Source: Rhynchopus euleeides (Eukaryota > Euglenozoa > Diplonemea > Diplonemida > Diplonemidae). From it: a stretch of DNA of 64,000 nt. Shown in pieces: positions 27,101 to 36,500 of this stretch; the first letter of the stretch is position 1, and every line of letters starts with the position of its first letter. Where the stretch lies: the NCBI GenBank assembly GCA_963210315.1, contig OY723258.1, forward strand, positions 1 to 64,000. The letters are read 5' to 3'. Below the pieces are notes generated by a model. It saw only the letters and a list, made by a program, of their open reading frames with translations. It ran no database searches and was not told where the DNA came from. Position numbers and translations under genes: made by a program.

Positions 27101-29603
27101 TCACCAGCATTCTCAGACACTGGAGCTCAGCATCCTTCGGTGGTGTGAACATCATGCGGCCAATTGCCAAGGGGCGCTTTCGACTTTCCCTTGCACGGTC
27201 TGTTGCCTCAAACTTCCCCTCTGCTGCGTCCCACTTCCACCCCCTTCGAAGCCTCCACACAGCCTCCCCCTTGACCCAGGTGCAGTACTCTGGCATTTCG
27301 AGGTAGGAAAGGCTGTGGAGGCCGAGGTATTCGGAATCCCCTTGCTGCTCACGTGCGTTTGCCTCAAACCAGCCGGTCAGCGTTGTCGTTGTCCCCCTTG
27401 CAAGAGCTTCGTCCTCTCCCCCCTCGCAGTAGTAGATTCTCTCCTGATTCTCAAGATGAACAGCAAGACGGACAATTGCAGGCTTGATAGAAATCATCTG
27501 CGTCCCAAGAAGATACCCCATCGCTTCTGCCGCTCCAATGTACATGCCGAGGAGATGCTCCTGCGGTTCGTTCCGCACATTCGTCTCCGCTGCCGCCGCC
27601 TGCTGCTGCCCCCGCCCCGTCTCCCCCGCCGCTGCCCCCGCCGCCGCAGCCGGAGAAGTCGTAGTAGTATTCTTGACTCCAACCTTCGCAACCTCCTCCG
27701 GCTTGAACAGATACTTGAAGAGATATTTGATGACAGCTGGGCTTCCAACCACCTCAACGTTGACGTGTGCACAGATTGTGGCTGAAAGAAACGGGTTGTA
27801 TGGGACAACGTACTGATTGCTGCGCACGTTCATGTGCACTGCAAACGGATTCCCTGTGGCATCCCGCACCTTCTGTGCGTCAGCAGCGGGGACAGTGGTT
27901 TGCCTGCCATTGTTTGGGCGCTTCGGACGGCTGTACGACTGATGCGTCTGACAGATCGACTCTGCGAGGAAGGGCTTGGGGTAATGCGACTTGCAGCGAG
28001 CCCGTCCATCAGCACCCACAATCTTGCACCTTGCATTCTGAACCTTGTCGCAGGCTGTGTGCACGTTGAACTCATCAATCAGTCGAAACAGTTCAGGTTG
28101 TGCATCAGGGTCAGGAAGCTCTGCACAGCACGTCATGTCCAGCACACTTGGAGACTGAGGCTTGCACTCATCCTGAACATACAGAAGAAGGTGTAGGTGA
28201 GGCAGCCCCCTCTTCTGGTACTCAACAACACGCACATGGGCTTGGTAGTCACCGAGCAGCCCCTTCTGGAGAAGATCTGTGACGTACTCCATCTTGATGT
28301 TGAACACTCTGTGGATGAGGTCTGACCTCTGCGAAGGGCGCTCTCCGGGAAGCAGCCCCCTCTGAATCTCCTTCCACTTTGGGTTGGCTGTCATTGTGAT
28401 GAAGTAGTCTGGAGGGCCAAAGCGAGCGCGCAGGGCAAGGGCATCGTTGAGGCTTTGGGTGCGAGCCCGCTCCCCTCGGGAGAAGGAAGATGGGAGGGGG
28501 GTTCTGGCAGTCGTAGTATTTGTATCGCGCGTTGATGGGGAATTGTTTTGAAGCTGTTCGCGAGTGCTGTAGCGCATGGATGTAAACTTATGGAAGGTGA
28601 TGCGCTGTGTCATGGATCGGATGGCAAGCATCAGGAAGTACATCTCACTCAGCTTCCCAGAATGCAGCGCAGGACTCAGCCGCCCCTCTGACCGATCGTA
28701 CATGTGGTAGGCCCCGTACTGCAAGGCAGAAACACCTTTGTACAGGTTGTTGGCTTCTGAAGTTGCATCATCGACGAAGTCCATCTCGGGTACAACATAG
28801 CGCCATCCTGTTCGAGGGCCGCCATTCGGAAACAGGAGGGGAAACTGACAGGGCTCCCACAGAGGGTGGAGGTCATCAATAATCTTTTCCGTCCCATCGA
28901 GCATCCACAGCACCCGGTTTTCCCGATTATCTTCTCCAGTCGAAGGCACCTTATAGATCGCACGCATCTCCCCTTCTGCCTGCGGGTTGTCAAACTCATC
29001 CCCCTTCTTCACCTCTCCGCGCATCTCATCGACATTGATGGCAACGGTAATCGGCTCGCCTGGTGGTGCATTTCCAGCCTCCTGCACAGCGCTCTTGATC
29101 AGCTTGGCATACTCATTGTGCTGGATGAGCAGGTCCCGGAGGGATTGGTACTGCTCCTCCAAGCCAGGAACCTTTGCGGTATCCGTCATGTTTGCCATCT
29201 GGTCATTGGCGTTTCCTGCACCCCCCATGATCCAGAGCTGCTGACGTATCGTTGGATCGTTTGAAATCGCAACAAGCTTCTTGATTCCCTTCCCCTTGAG
29301 GATGACATTGTGTATGCCAGAGGTCAAGTTGCCAAACAGGTTGTGTGGGCTGTGGCGGGACACAGACATCTGGAAGAACCCGTTGACACGCACAATGTTT
29401 TGAAGAACTGCGGAGGTTTGAAGAAGGGTTTTGTGATTGTTGTTGAGGTAGGTAATTGGGGGGATGCCAATAGATTTCCCATGGCAGCAAGGTCCGTGCC
29501 CGGCAGCTTGCCGCTCGGCAGCGAAGAGGAGTGCCCCACACTTTGAGCACTCACATGTTGCGTCCCCTGCGTCATGCAGTGGTACCGACCCTCTGTCGTT
29601 GTG
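24189..29603 (-). CDS. Helitron Rep-helicase protein with C-terminal OTU domain
   Basis: The frame is open for about 1804 codons from the stop at 29604 with no early ATG; the first ATG is at 29369. Near residues 15-40 there is a CxxCGA plus CC zinc motif usual at the start of Helitron proteins. The HUH nuclease motif PHLHLLL is near residue 471, and the two catalytic tyrosines in KYLFKYLFK are near residue 628. The SF1/PIF1-type helicase has Walker A GAAGTGKT near residue 1033, Walker B IVWDEVVM, and a late motif INKAQGQTLDRVGL followed by QLYVALSR. An OTU-type cysteine protease follows, with PGDGHCFYHSL near residue 1634 and the histidine in SRHFLQF near residue 1773. All key residues are present, so the protein could be active. 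The upstream zinc-finger ORF overlaps in another frame. Confidence 0.92.
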   Translation of the reverse strand, partial: HNDRGSVPLHDAGDATCECSKCGALLFAAERQAAGHGPCCHGKSIGIPPITYLNNNHKTLLQTSAVLQNIVRVNGFFQMSVSRHSPHNLFGNLTSGIHNVILKGKGIKKLVAISNDPTIRQQLWIMGGAGNANDQMANMTDTAKVPGLEEQYQSLRDLLIQHNEYAKLIKSAVQEAGNAPPGEPITVAINVDEMRGEVKKGDEFDNPQAEGEMRAIYKVPSTGEDNRENRVLWMLDGTEKIIDDLHPLWEPCQFPLLFPNGGPRTGWRYVVPEMDFVDDATSEANNLYKGVSALQYGAYHMYDRSEGRLSPALHSGKLSEMYFLMLAIRSMTQRITFHKFTSMRYSTREQLQNNSPSTRDTNTTTARTPLPSSFSRGERARTQSLNDALALRARFGPPDYFITMTANPKWKEIQRGLLPGERPSQRSDLIHRVFNIKMEYVTDLLQKGLLGDYQAHVRVVEYQKRGLPHLHLLLYVQDECKPQSPSVLDMTCCAELPDPDAQPELFRLIDEFNVHTACDKVQNARCKIVGADGRARCKSHYPKPFLAESICQTHQSYSRPKRPNNGRQTTVPAADAQKVRDATGNPFAVHMNVRSNQYVVPYNPFLSATICAHVNVEVVGSPAVIKYLFKYLFKPEEVAKVGVKNTTTTSPAAAAGAAAGETGRGQQQAAAAETNVRNEPQEHLLGMYIGAAEAMGYLLGTQMISIKPAIVRLAVHLENQERIYYCEGGEDEALARGTTTTLTGWFEANAREQQGDSEYLGLHSLSYLEMPEYCTWVKGEAVWRLRRGWKWDAAEGKFEATDRARESRKRPLAIGRMMFTPPKDAELQCLRMLVMSRAGATSFEDLRTVNGEVYNTFKDAAGAHGLLEDGALVERTIKEAADITISSKCLRFTFCVLLDSFVVSSDTALRIWNAYKVQFCMPYRPRLERSANITDADENAALQDMSNLLRNLNGSSTSAYGLPEPSSSISAAGGASSWVIRDELAYDMEAEKGRSEQSYSNMNPGQKAAFDAITEAVIAGQGGVFFLQGAAGTGKTFTYDALLSWCRGNQMPRQDHSIALAVASSGIAATLLCGGRTAHNRFKIPLNIDPSDCTKVCSLPTEFEDLIRKTTLIVWDEVVMARRECIEIVDRSCKRVRQNEAPFGGIVTVLGGDIKQILPVHETKEGAIAATLHMSPLWPEIQKISLTQIMRQQGDLEYAQFLSAVGDGSMNEEDGTINLFSKMYVKKLSSSAAAAASSRRRSESYYYSQEDLIEHTFPNLSKEQNDPHSGTPSSHIGNAMIMCPTNNAQRELNQKCLQRMPGEEFLIIGQDTCIEENVRPDLLDNDVLNQVVVTGIPLHTLRLKVGAPVMLLKNLNPPGGLCNGTRLILKRITPLNLLCVPIDKPDTLESDYICIPRVKNEPDAKKVGFAMKRVQFPVSLAFASTINKAQGQTLDRVGLDLTTNQCFAHGQLYVALSRCRSSDAVKVAVPVSKMTGKMFPIQNPVFKEVLDVVGRDVEGIFANLTDAEKAAIRTKYQMISDAAYSTSVHQNSNLPPPTAEALQRNAPLPNTVAHLEFAEDGDDDDDDDECMPFHQYQHSLSNRDADRLSFLPPNLKRTAEQLERTTVSLRVRQFLTAAGLPCTTVVDVPGDGHCFYHSLLCNDQIRRRVPGVAPAGLYQRASAKLLREHVWKDPFPEGLIHLVSSAAFVHWQSLGLEHQKGVQDYCNLHRDMNSPFWADSSAVYLTAVVLQICIVVTLIEDADTGQGQKVSEHKYNTPKAADTFHVICDNSRHFLQFSAYGSSKVQQSLTTTVIHDGRPQNQNP

Positions 29604-30955
29604 TCATCCCAGTCTTCCAGCTTAATTGCCCCTCGGTGCCTGTGTGGGTCAAGAGATCTCGAAACTTGACGTGCTTCAGTCAGCTCTTGGAACTTCGCCC
29701 TCAGTGCAACACTCTCCGCAGGATTAGCCAGAAGATGGGCACCCCTCTTCTCAAGCCACTCCTCCTTCAGAGCGGTACCCCGAATCTGTGCTGCCTCAAG
29801 GGTGTCCGAGGGGTACCTCTGGCGTTCCTCCAGCAGTTCGGTTGTCAGAAGGTAACGCTCACGAGAGGTCAGCCCTGATGTTGGAGGGAAGTGGGGTTGC
29901 CAGTAGTTGTCGAGGTCAGGAAATGCCCTTCTCAGGTCCCCATATTGCCCCTTTTGTTCGAGAATGAGGAGTTGTGCGACCACCCGGACAGAAGGACCGT
30001 CGGAGGGGGTGATGGTTAATCCAGAGAGGAGGCAGAAGTTTTCATGTGTGGTCTTTCCAGCAGCAGTTCTGACATCTTTTGTGCACCACTGGCACTTGAA
30101 TACCTGTGGAGGAAGTCGGCGGCTGTTGCCACAGTTCCCCCGGTGGCGGCACATGTCCTGGTAGGTTGGGAAGTCGTTCCCACACTTGCCACACACAGTC
30201 ATATTCTTCTTGACGTCACAGTCGTCTGCCATGTGTGCGCGGATCAGAACCCGTGTTGTTGCTGTTGCACGGCAGAGATGGCACACCCAGCGGTCTCCCT
30301 GCCTTGAGAACTCGCCCCCACCACCCATGACACCGCAGCTGTTGTTGAGGTCGGACATTGCTGCCGAATGCAGGGAAGAAGAAGAAGAAGGCTGCTCCAG
30401 ATAGATTTGAATGAGGCCGAGGAGGAGAAGAAGGTTGACACAGGCCATCTTGAAATCCCACATGCGCTGAAGAAGAGGAAGGTGTGTCACTGCTGCAGCG
30501 GATGCCCAGAGGAGTAGCGGAAGAAGTGACGACGGCTTCGGGTCGTCCGTCTGGTGCTGGGCACAGCTGTTTGCAAGGTCAGCTGCCTTGACGAAGTGGA
30601 TGAAGTAGACGACAAGCAGCACCAGAAAGACAACAGCAGACATGAGGGGCCATTCATTCGGGTGACTTTTGTAACACTTCCAAATCCAGATCCCTGACTG
30701 ATAGAACATCGCCATTTGCAATCCGAAAGCTGCAGCGCAGGTCAGAAGAACGTGTGCGAGGGCGGTGCGCATCAGAACCTGTATCGTCCGTCTCTCCCGG
30801 CTCCTCGAAGGATGAAGAAGAGGCCTGCGGTTGCGGTCGCGCGGTTTGTCGAGGGGCGGCACATCAGGAAGGCGGCAGGCCACAGCCGGATCGTAGAAGC
30901 ACCCAATGGTGATCAACCAGCAGCAGACAAGCAACAGCAGTCGCATGCCGCTCAT
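29324..30955 (-). CDS. Helitron-associated zinc-finger protein with N-terminal membrane segments
   Basis: The 543-codon ORF starts at an ATG with A at -3. Residues 1-26 look like a signal peptide or first membrane helix; three or four more hydrophobic segments follow to about residue 190. From about residue 220 there are paired cysteine/histidine motifs (CHLCR, CGKCGNDF...H, CQWCTKD...H) typical of nucleic-acid-binding fingers. The last 100 codons overlap the start of the RepHel frame. In Helitron proteins a finger region often precedes the Rep domain, so the finger part (beginning perhaps at MSDLNNSCG) may once have been continuous with RepHel, now split by a frameshift or a very short intron. 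The membrane part is unexpected and could be host sequence fused in frame. Confidence 0.6.
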   Translation of the reverse strand: MSGMRLLLLVCCWLITIGCFYDPAVACRLPDVPPLDKPRDRNRRPLLHPSRSRERRTIQVLMRTALAHVLLTCAAAFGLQMAMFYQSGIWIWKCYKSHPNEWPLMSAVVFLVLLVVYFIHFVKAADLANSCAQHQTDDPKPSSLLPLLLWASAAAVTHLPLLQRMWDFKMACVNLLLLLGLIQIYLEQPSSSSSLHSAAMSDLNNSCGVMGGGGEFSRQGDRWVCHLCRATATTRVLIRAHMADDCDVKKNMTVCGKCGNDFPTYQDMCRHRGNCGNSRRLPPQVFKCQWCTKDVRTAAGKTTHENFCLLSGLTITPSDGPSVRVVAQLLILEQKGQYGDLRRAFPDLDNYWQPHFPPTSGLTSRERYLLTTELLEERQRYPSDTLEAAQIRGTALKEEWLEKRGAHLLANPAESVALRAKFQELTEARQVSRSLDPHRHRGAIKLEDWDDTTTEGRYHCMTQGTQHVSAQSVGHSSSLPSGKLPGTDLAAMGNLLASPQLPTSTTITKPFFKPPQFFKTLCVSTGSSRCLCPATAHTTCLAT

Positions 30956-31305
30956 TGTTTTCAGTACAATTCGCTCGAGGTAAAGTGTGTGTATCCTGCA
31001 ATAGTGGTGGATGTGGAGTACAATGTAGAATCAAGAAGAAACTGCAGTGACAAATACAAGGGAGATTGGGGGGTCCGTGGGATGTTGGGGGGGGGGGGGG
31101 GGGGGGGCTCTCCTCTCGCCTTCGAAGCAAGTGCAATTCCAAATAGACTTCCATAGAATCCCCCGAATAGATACTTGTTCCCTCGCCATCCCCCCTCCCT
31201 TGCACACTCTCTTTCTTCCCCTCCCTCGCTGCGTGATTTCCTCCCAATCTTTGACCCCCTGGTATTGTTTGTTGCCGAATAAAGCTGTCTCCCCACCCTC
31301 CACAC
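30956..31305. other. intergenic with a long poly-G run
   Basis: No gene is seen. A run of about 20 G lies at 31087-31107. This is the spacer between two minus-strand genes. Confidence 0.6.
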
Positions 31306-32262
31306 CTACCCCCATACAATCGGATCGGTCTGCCCCTCCTCCAAGGCCTTCTTGGCCTTCTCAAATGCTTTCACCACAACTTGCCTGCATTTGTGCGTCG
31401 CAGGCTCCATCTTTCTGCAGTACCGACAGAATACACAACCGTCATTCGTGACGTGACCATCATGGCAGAAGCGAACATGTGTGTCGTGCTGGCTCTGTGT
31501 TTCGAATGCACCGAGACACAGCCTGCACACAACCTGTGGGGGGAGTTGATAATGTGAGTGGTGTGTGTGCCCTGCAAGGTAACATACTTCATGGAGGAAT
31601 GTCTTCCGGTAGCACGGAGTTGTGATGTGCCTTGCTCTCTTTGAGTCTGGCGGCAGCTGTGGCTCCGGCCGAATGACTGGAGGCGATTCCTCAAGCGACA
31701 TCGATGGGATCTTCTCCACCGGGGTCGCTGGGATGCCAGGGATGGCAGGGACCTCCTCTTCAGGTGTATTCGTCGCCTCATCCGCAACAGCCTCACATGC
31801 TTGTATGACTGGGGGTGTCAACGGTCCCGGCTGAGCGAGGTCAGCAGCTCCACCGTCGAGAATTGCAGCTTCGTTGTCCTCCTTGATGTCTTCCGGGGCT
31901 CCGCACAGCGAGGGTGACAACACAAGTGTCGAATCGTCCGAGTCGTAAACGATTGGTGCGTTCGGGTCAAACGAGTCGTCGTCGTCAAGAGAAATCGGGT
32001 CATCTGCACGGCCCATGCGGCGACGGCTCTTCCGAAACGCAGCAGCCCGCCTTCTGTCGCTCGAATCAGAACTGTTGTCCTCCTGCTCTTCCCCAGGAAT
32101 GGGCTCGCCAGCGAAAAGCAAGCCCGCACGTTCATTCTGGATCATCAGCGGCACAGAGCAGCGACGAGTGCCTTCTGGATTCCACATCCAGGGGCCATCC
32201 CAACAAATGCGGTAGCCGGCCGAGACGTACTCCTCAATGGTCCGTAGACGTGCATGCGACAT
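31306..32262 (-). CDS. zinc-finger protein of unknown function, 318 aa
   Basis: The start chosen is the ATG at 32262 (MSHARLRTIEEYVSAGY, A at -3); the frame is open 27 codons further upstream but only from a weak context. Residues 70-130 are acidic and serine-rich (DDDDSFDPN), residues 150-225 are proline/glutamate-rich and probably disordered. The C-terminal 90 residues carry CRLCLGAF...HDTHVRFC and CVFCRYCRK...HKC, two cysteine/histidine metal-binding knuckles. No signal peptide is seen. It could be a nuclear regulator or an accessory ORF of the neighbouring Helitron, whose first ORF has fingers of similar style. It lies 350 bp upstream of that ORF on the same strand. Confidence 0.6.
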   Translation of the reverse strand: MSHARLRTIEEYVSAGYRICWDGPWMWNPEGTRRCSVPLMIQNERAGLLFAGEPIPGEEQEDNSSDSSDRRRAAAFRKSRRRMGRADDPISLDDDDSFDPNAPIVYDSDDSTLVLSPSLCGAPEDIKEDNEAAILDGGAADLAQPGPLTPPVIQACEAVADEATNTPEEEVPAIPGIPATPVEKIPSMSLEESPPVIRPEPQLPPDSKRARHITTPCYRKTFLHEVCYLAGHTHHSHYQLPPQVVCRLCLGAFETQSQHDTHVRFCHDGHVTNDGCVFCRYCRKMEPATHKCRQVVVKAFEKAKKALEEGQTDPIVWG

Positions 32263-32455
32263 TGTTTGTGTGGTTCCTGTGTGCGAGATGTGTGTGGATG
32301 CACAGAAAAGCTGACACAAGACATGAACAAGACCGAGCTGCAAACAAAAGACATGAACAAGGGGCGGGAATTAGCAGGAAGGGTGGGGGAGAGTGGGAGG
32401 GGGGGGGGGACGCGACACAGGTTCACAACTGAACAACACGCTTGCTCATTTCTCG

Positions 32456-32644
32456 TGCGGGTTTGCGGGTTTGCGGGTTTGCGGGTTTGCGGGTTTGCGG
32501 GTTTGCGGGTTTGCGGGTTTGCGGGTTTGCGGGTTTGCGGGTTTGCGGGTTTGCGGGTTTGCGGGTTTGCGGGTTTGCGGGTTTGCGGGTTTGCGGGGTT
32601 TGCGGGTTTGCGGGTTTGCGGGTTTGCGGGTTTGCGGGTTTGCG

Positions 32645-32646
<2 letters not shown>
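32456..32646. repeat. 8-bp array, left part interrupted by the LINE (about 24 copies)
   Basis: The unit is GCGGGTTT on plus with one unit bearing an extra G near 32596. The left flank CGCTTGCTCATTTCTCGTG is shared with the array at 6942. On the right it runs straight into 32 T, which is the poly(A) tail of the minus-strand LINE. Confidence 0.93.
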
Positions 32647-32680
<34 letters not shown>

Positions 32681-33532
32681 GCTTGCCCGTCAGGTGGACC
32701 ACCGGGTGGGGAGAGAACCGGTGTGAGGCACTTGGGTCCGTCCAGGTGGGCAGGGAACCTGGGGGCGGGGGGCCTCAAATCCCTCTCTCTCATGCGCTCT
32801 CTGGGCACAATGGCCTGTGTCTCATCCCATCCACCACCAAACCTCCCAGGCACAACGAGACAAGGTCTTGACACACATCCTCACTTCCCCAGACCCCGAC
32901 CGCCCTCTTCCATCCCATGACCCAGTCCGAAGGCAAATAAGCGTGAAAGGTAATGCAGAAGGACAAGAATGGCAGTGACGGTGGATCCAGGGAGCCAAAT
33001 TTCCTGGATTACTGGTGCCATGGTGCTCATGGGGGCCAAAACCAGGGCGATCTCCTGTAGGGATGGCACTTTGACGAGGCTCCCTGGGTCCGCCTATCGG
33101 GGGCGCCAAAACGGGCAACGACGGGGGTAAAAAGGGATGAGGCGGGAGGGCACCTGGAGGGGGGACCCGTGACCTGGCAGAGAAGGTAACGAAACGCGGG
33201 GCAGAGGGGCATGCAGTGACGGCGGTGGGTCCTGTGAGTTGGGATGCCTATTCCCTGGTGCTGTGGTGCTCACAGGGCCGGGGACAGGGGGTCTCGTTGA
33301 GGGACAACACTGAACTGACTCGCCGGGCCGACCGTGCCTGCCGCGAGGGGGAGTTGGGGGGGGAGGGGGGGGGGGGGGGACGGAGAAGGGGGTATTCACA
33401 GCACCTGTGTGTGCTCTACTGCACAAAGGCATCTGGTCTAGGGGGGGGGATCTACCTCCACTCAAAACTCTACTCTATACTCTACGTAGTCGAGCGGGGA
33501 CCTGCTCCTTGCAGGTTCGACCACTCTGGCCC

Positions 33533-36500
33533 TCACTGGGTGGCGGCGCCTGTCGCGCGCGGCGCGGCGCGGCGTGATCCCTGGGACGCTGTCCCCGCTG
33601 TCGCGCGACGCATGCCCGCTGCGGTGTACATCCTCGAGTTGAGGTTATTGTACAGCCTCTGCTCCTCTCTGTCTTGGAGGCGGACCTTGCAACGCCACGC
33701 ATGCAGGGCTCGCCTCGCGGACTTGAACTCCTCCTCCGGGGAGCCAGGCTCTGGGGTGAACAGGGCGTCCCATTCAGCCACCGTCTTGGGGACGTCGGCG
33801 TCGTCAGCTGGGGTGCCTTTGTCGGCAGCCGTCGCGCTGCGCTTCCTGTCCGGGGGAGAGGCTGACACGTCACGGTCGGCCTTCCGCTTGCCTGTGTGCT
33901 GCGACGCTGAGGGGGCTGGTGCGTTCTCGCTGGTGGAGCCGCCCTGCTGCGCGTCGGAGGTGGAGTCGGTGGAGGAGGTGGAGGAGGTGGAGGGCTGAGC
34001 GGTCGCGTTCGACGAGGGGGCTGGTGCTGTAGAAGCAGAGGGAGAGCCGCCCGAGGTCGTGTGTGCGTTACCGTCCGTCGCAGCCCCGTCGCCTCCTCGG
34101 TCCGGCGGACGGGTACATGTCTCTCCGTCCGACACACAGCCCGTGCACGCTAGGCGATTGCAGCCTATGCATTCCCAGTGGGGCGTTCGGGTGTCAAACG
34201 GCTGCTCACATCTGACACACAGCACCGACAGTTCGGCTGTCCCCCCGTCTACTCGGACCATGTGGAGGCCAGCCTCTGCGCCTCGGCAGCCGGTGGAGAC
34301 GAGGGGTACGGCCGGTGCGAGGCGGAGCACGAAGGACCGCACCTGCTCCGAGATGTGGAGTGGGCTGTAGTGCGATGCCTTGAACTTGACACCCGCGACA
34401 GGCCCGTACGGCTTCCTCAGGGGGCGGTATATCCGCGGTGCAGTGTCATCAGCGAGCACGACGATCGGGGAGCCCGTCGCCCGCGCGGCCCCCTGCAGCG
34501 TCAGCTCGTCGGCCCACGACGCAACGTTCATGCTGCCGGACTCGCGCATCTGCCGCGCCCACTCCTCGTAGGAGGGCTCCGCCCTGCTCCTCAGGTCAGC
34601 GTGGTCGCCGACCGCCTTCACGACGTACTGCCGCAGGCCGTCTGCAGTCGCGCCGGCCTCGCCGAGGAGGAACGTGAGGGCGTCGAAGAAGCAGTTCCCG
34701 GGGGTGAACCGGAAGTCCTGCACGTCCGGCATCTCCAGCACGCTCTGCTGCTTCGCGGTGGTGACTCCCGGAAGCGCGTGCTCCCTCGCGGTCAGCCACC
34801 GGGTCAGGACATCGTCCGCCGGCTCGGGGGCCGGCCCCGGGGGCGGCGGCGGGGGACCGGCGTCCTCGCTGTCGGTGCTGTCCTCGTCGTCATCCATCAC
34901 CTCCTCCTGCACCACCGTCGTCGGCTCCGTGCGCCCGCACTGGCAGGGGTCCGTGACGTGCTCGACACAGTCAGGGCAGCTGGCTCTGAGGCAGTGTACA
35001 CACCTGCCGTGGGTGTCCTGCGTGGAGAAGTCCGCTTCGCAGAACTGGCAGAACTCCGTCACGTCCTGCTCCCCCTCCGCCCGCTCAGTTCGCAGCCGCG
35101 GGCCCGCGCGTACGGTAGGCCGGGGCCCAGTCGTGCTCCCGCCCACCAACTCCTGCACGTCCGCCGGCAGGGTGAGCGCCTGGAAGCGGTCGCCTACTCC
35201 CCCGAGGGCGACCGCGGTGGCGATCGGCTTGCACCCGGGGTCGCACACTGTCGGCGCGCGGTAGTCGCGGAAGACGATGATGTGCCTCCGCAGCACGCAC
35301 GCCGCCCCGCGAATGAGCACGTCGTCGGCCCACGTCGCTTCGTCTTCCCTCTCGAAAGCGGACATGCGGCTGGCCCACGCCGCTGGGTCTGCCAGGAGCC
35401 CCGACAGTTCGGGGGAGGATCGTACCCGGGCGACGGCCTGTCTGCGGAGTGGCCCTGCCTCCATCGGGGTCCCTGACGAGGCGAAGCCGTCCGCGATGGC
35501 CACCAGCGCATCCGTGGGCACCCCCCCCGCGCCACCTCCCCCCAGCTGCTGCACCTGGAACACCGCCGGCAGGAGGTTCCCCAAGCCCCCCATCAGCGAG
35601 GTGAAGGACACCCCTACACCGTTGTGGGCAGACCGCCATTCACGCACCAGGTCTTCCGGCGTCGGCGGCTCGCGGTCTACGGGTTTCTGGGCGGGACGCA
35701 GGGGCTCGTCTGAGGGAGGGGGCACCGCCTGGTGGCCTTGTCCCTCCGCGTCGTCCGGGTCGGTGTCTTCGAATGCAGCACCCTGGCCGACCTGGTCCGG
35801 CTCGAACCTGATGAAGTGGTCGGGGTCCAGGGGTGGGGCGGCCTCCACCTCGACTCTGTCGCGGGCCAGCGACCGGCAAGCCTTCGTAAGCTCCCCGCAC
35901 TCGAGCAGGGTGGCGCCCAGGGTGTTGTTGAAGGCGGAGTTCACCCTGCACGCGTACTCCTGCGTCAGCTGCACTCGGCTCGCTCCTGTCCGCTCCGCCG
36001 CAAGGCGCCCGAGCTTCGAGAAGACGGAGTGTGCCGAGGGGGCGAGGCCGCCGAACAACTCCATGGCGTAGGGGGCGAACACGAGGCCTCGCGCCGCACA
36101 CGCGTCCCGGTACTGCCGGTTCTTCGTCGCCTCGCCCTGGGCTGCCGCCGCTCCCGTGAAACGGGCTGCCGCCTGCACGTAAGAAGCGGCCACGGGGTTC
36201 TTGACGGTGATGTCAATGACTCGTGGCCAGATCCTCCTAGTCACGAGGTCGCCCGGGCGCTGCCCATCCTGCAGGAGATGCAGAGACTCCATCTCGGGGT
36301 TCGTGCCCGCCTCCTGTGCCAGGGCGAACAGGGCGTCCCGGGTGGCGTCGTGTCTGCGGGTTAAAGCCCCGCCCTGGTTGCAGTCGAAGGCGTGGGTTCC
36401 CATCTCGTCCAGTTCCCTGCCGCACTTCTCGCAGACGGTATCCGGCTCGAAGAGGGGAATGCCAAGGCGGGCGCGTGACACGGCGATCATCTGGCGACCC

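Larger units (their letters stand above)
24189..30955 (-). mobile_element. Helitron (Helentron-like, with OTU domain)
   Basis: The element is defined by two minus-strand ORFs: a zinc-finger ORF (30955-29324) and the RepHel ORF (29603-24189). The Rep-helicase fusion is diagnostic of Helitrons, which move by rolling-circle replication; a C-terminal OTU protease is known from some Helitron lineages. Termini were not found, so the coordinates are those of the coding part only. The zinc-finger gene at 31306-32262 could also belong to it. The element is the boundary between the satellite region and the gene region. Confidence 0.75.
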
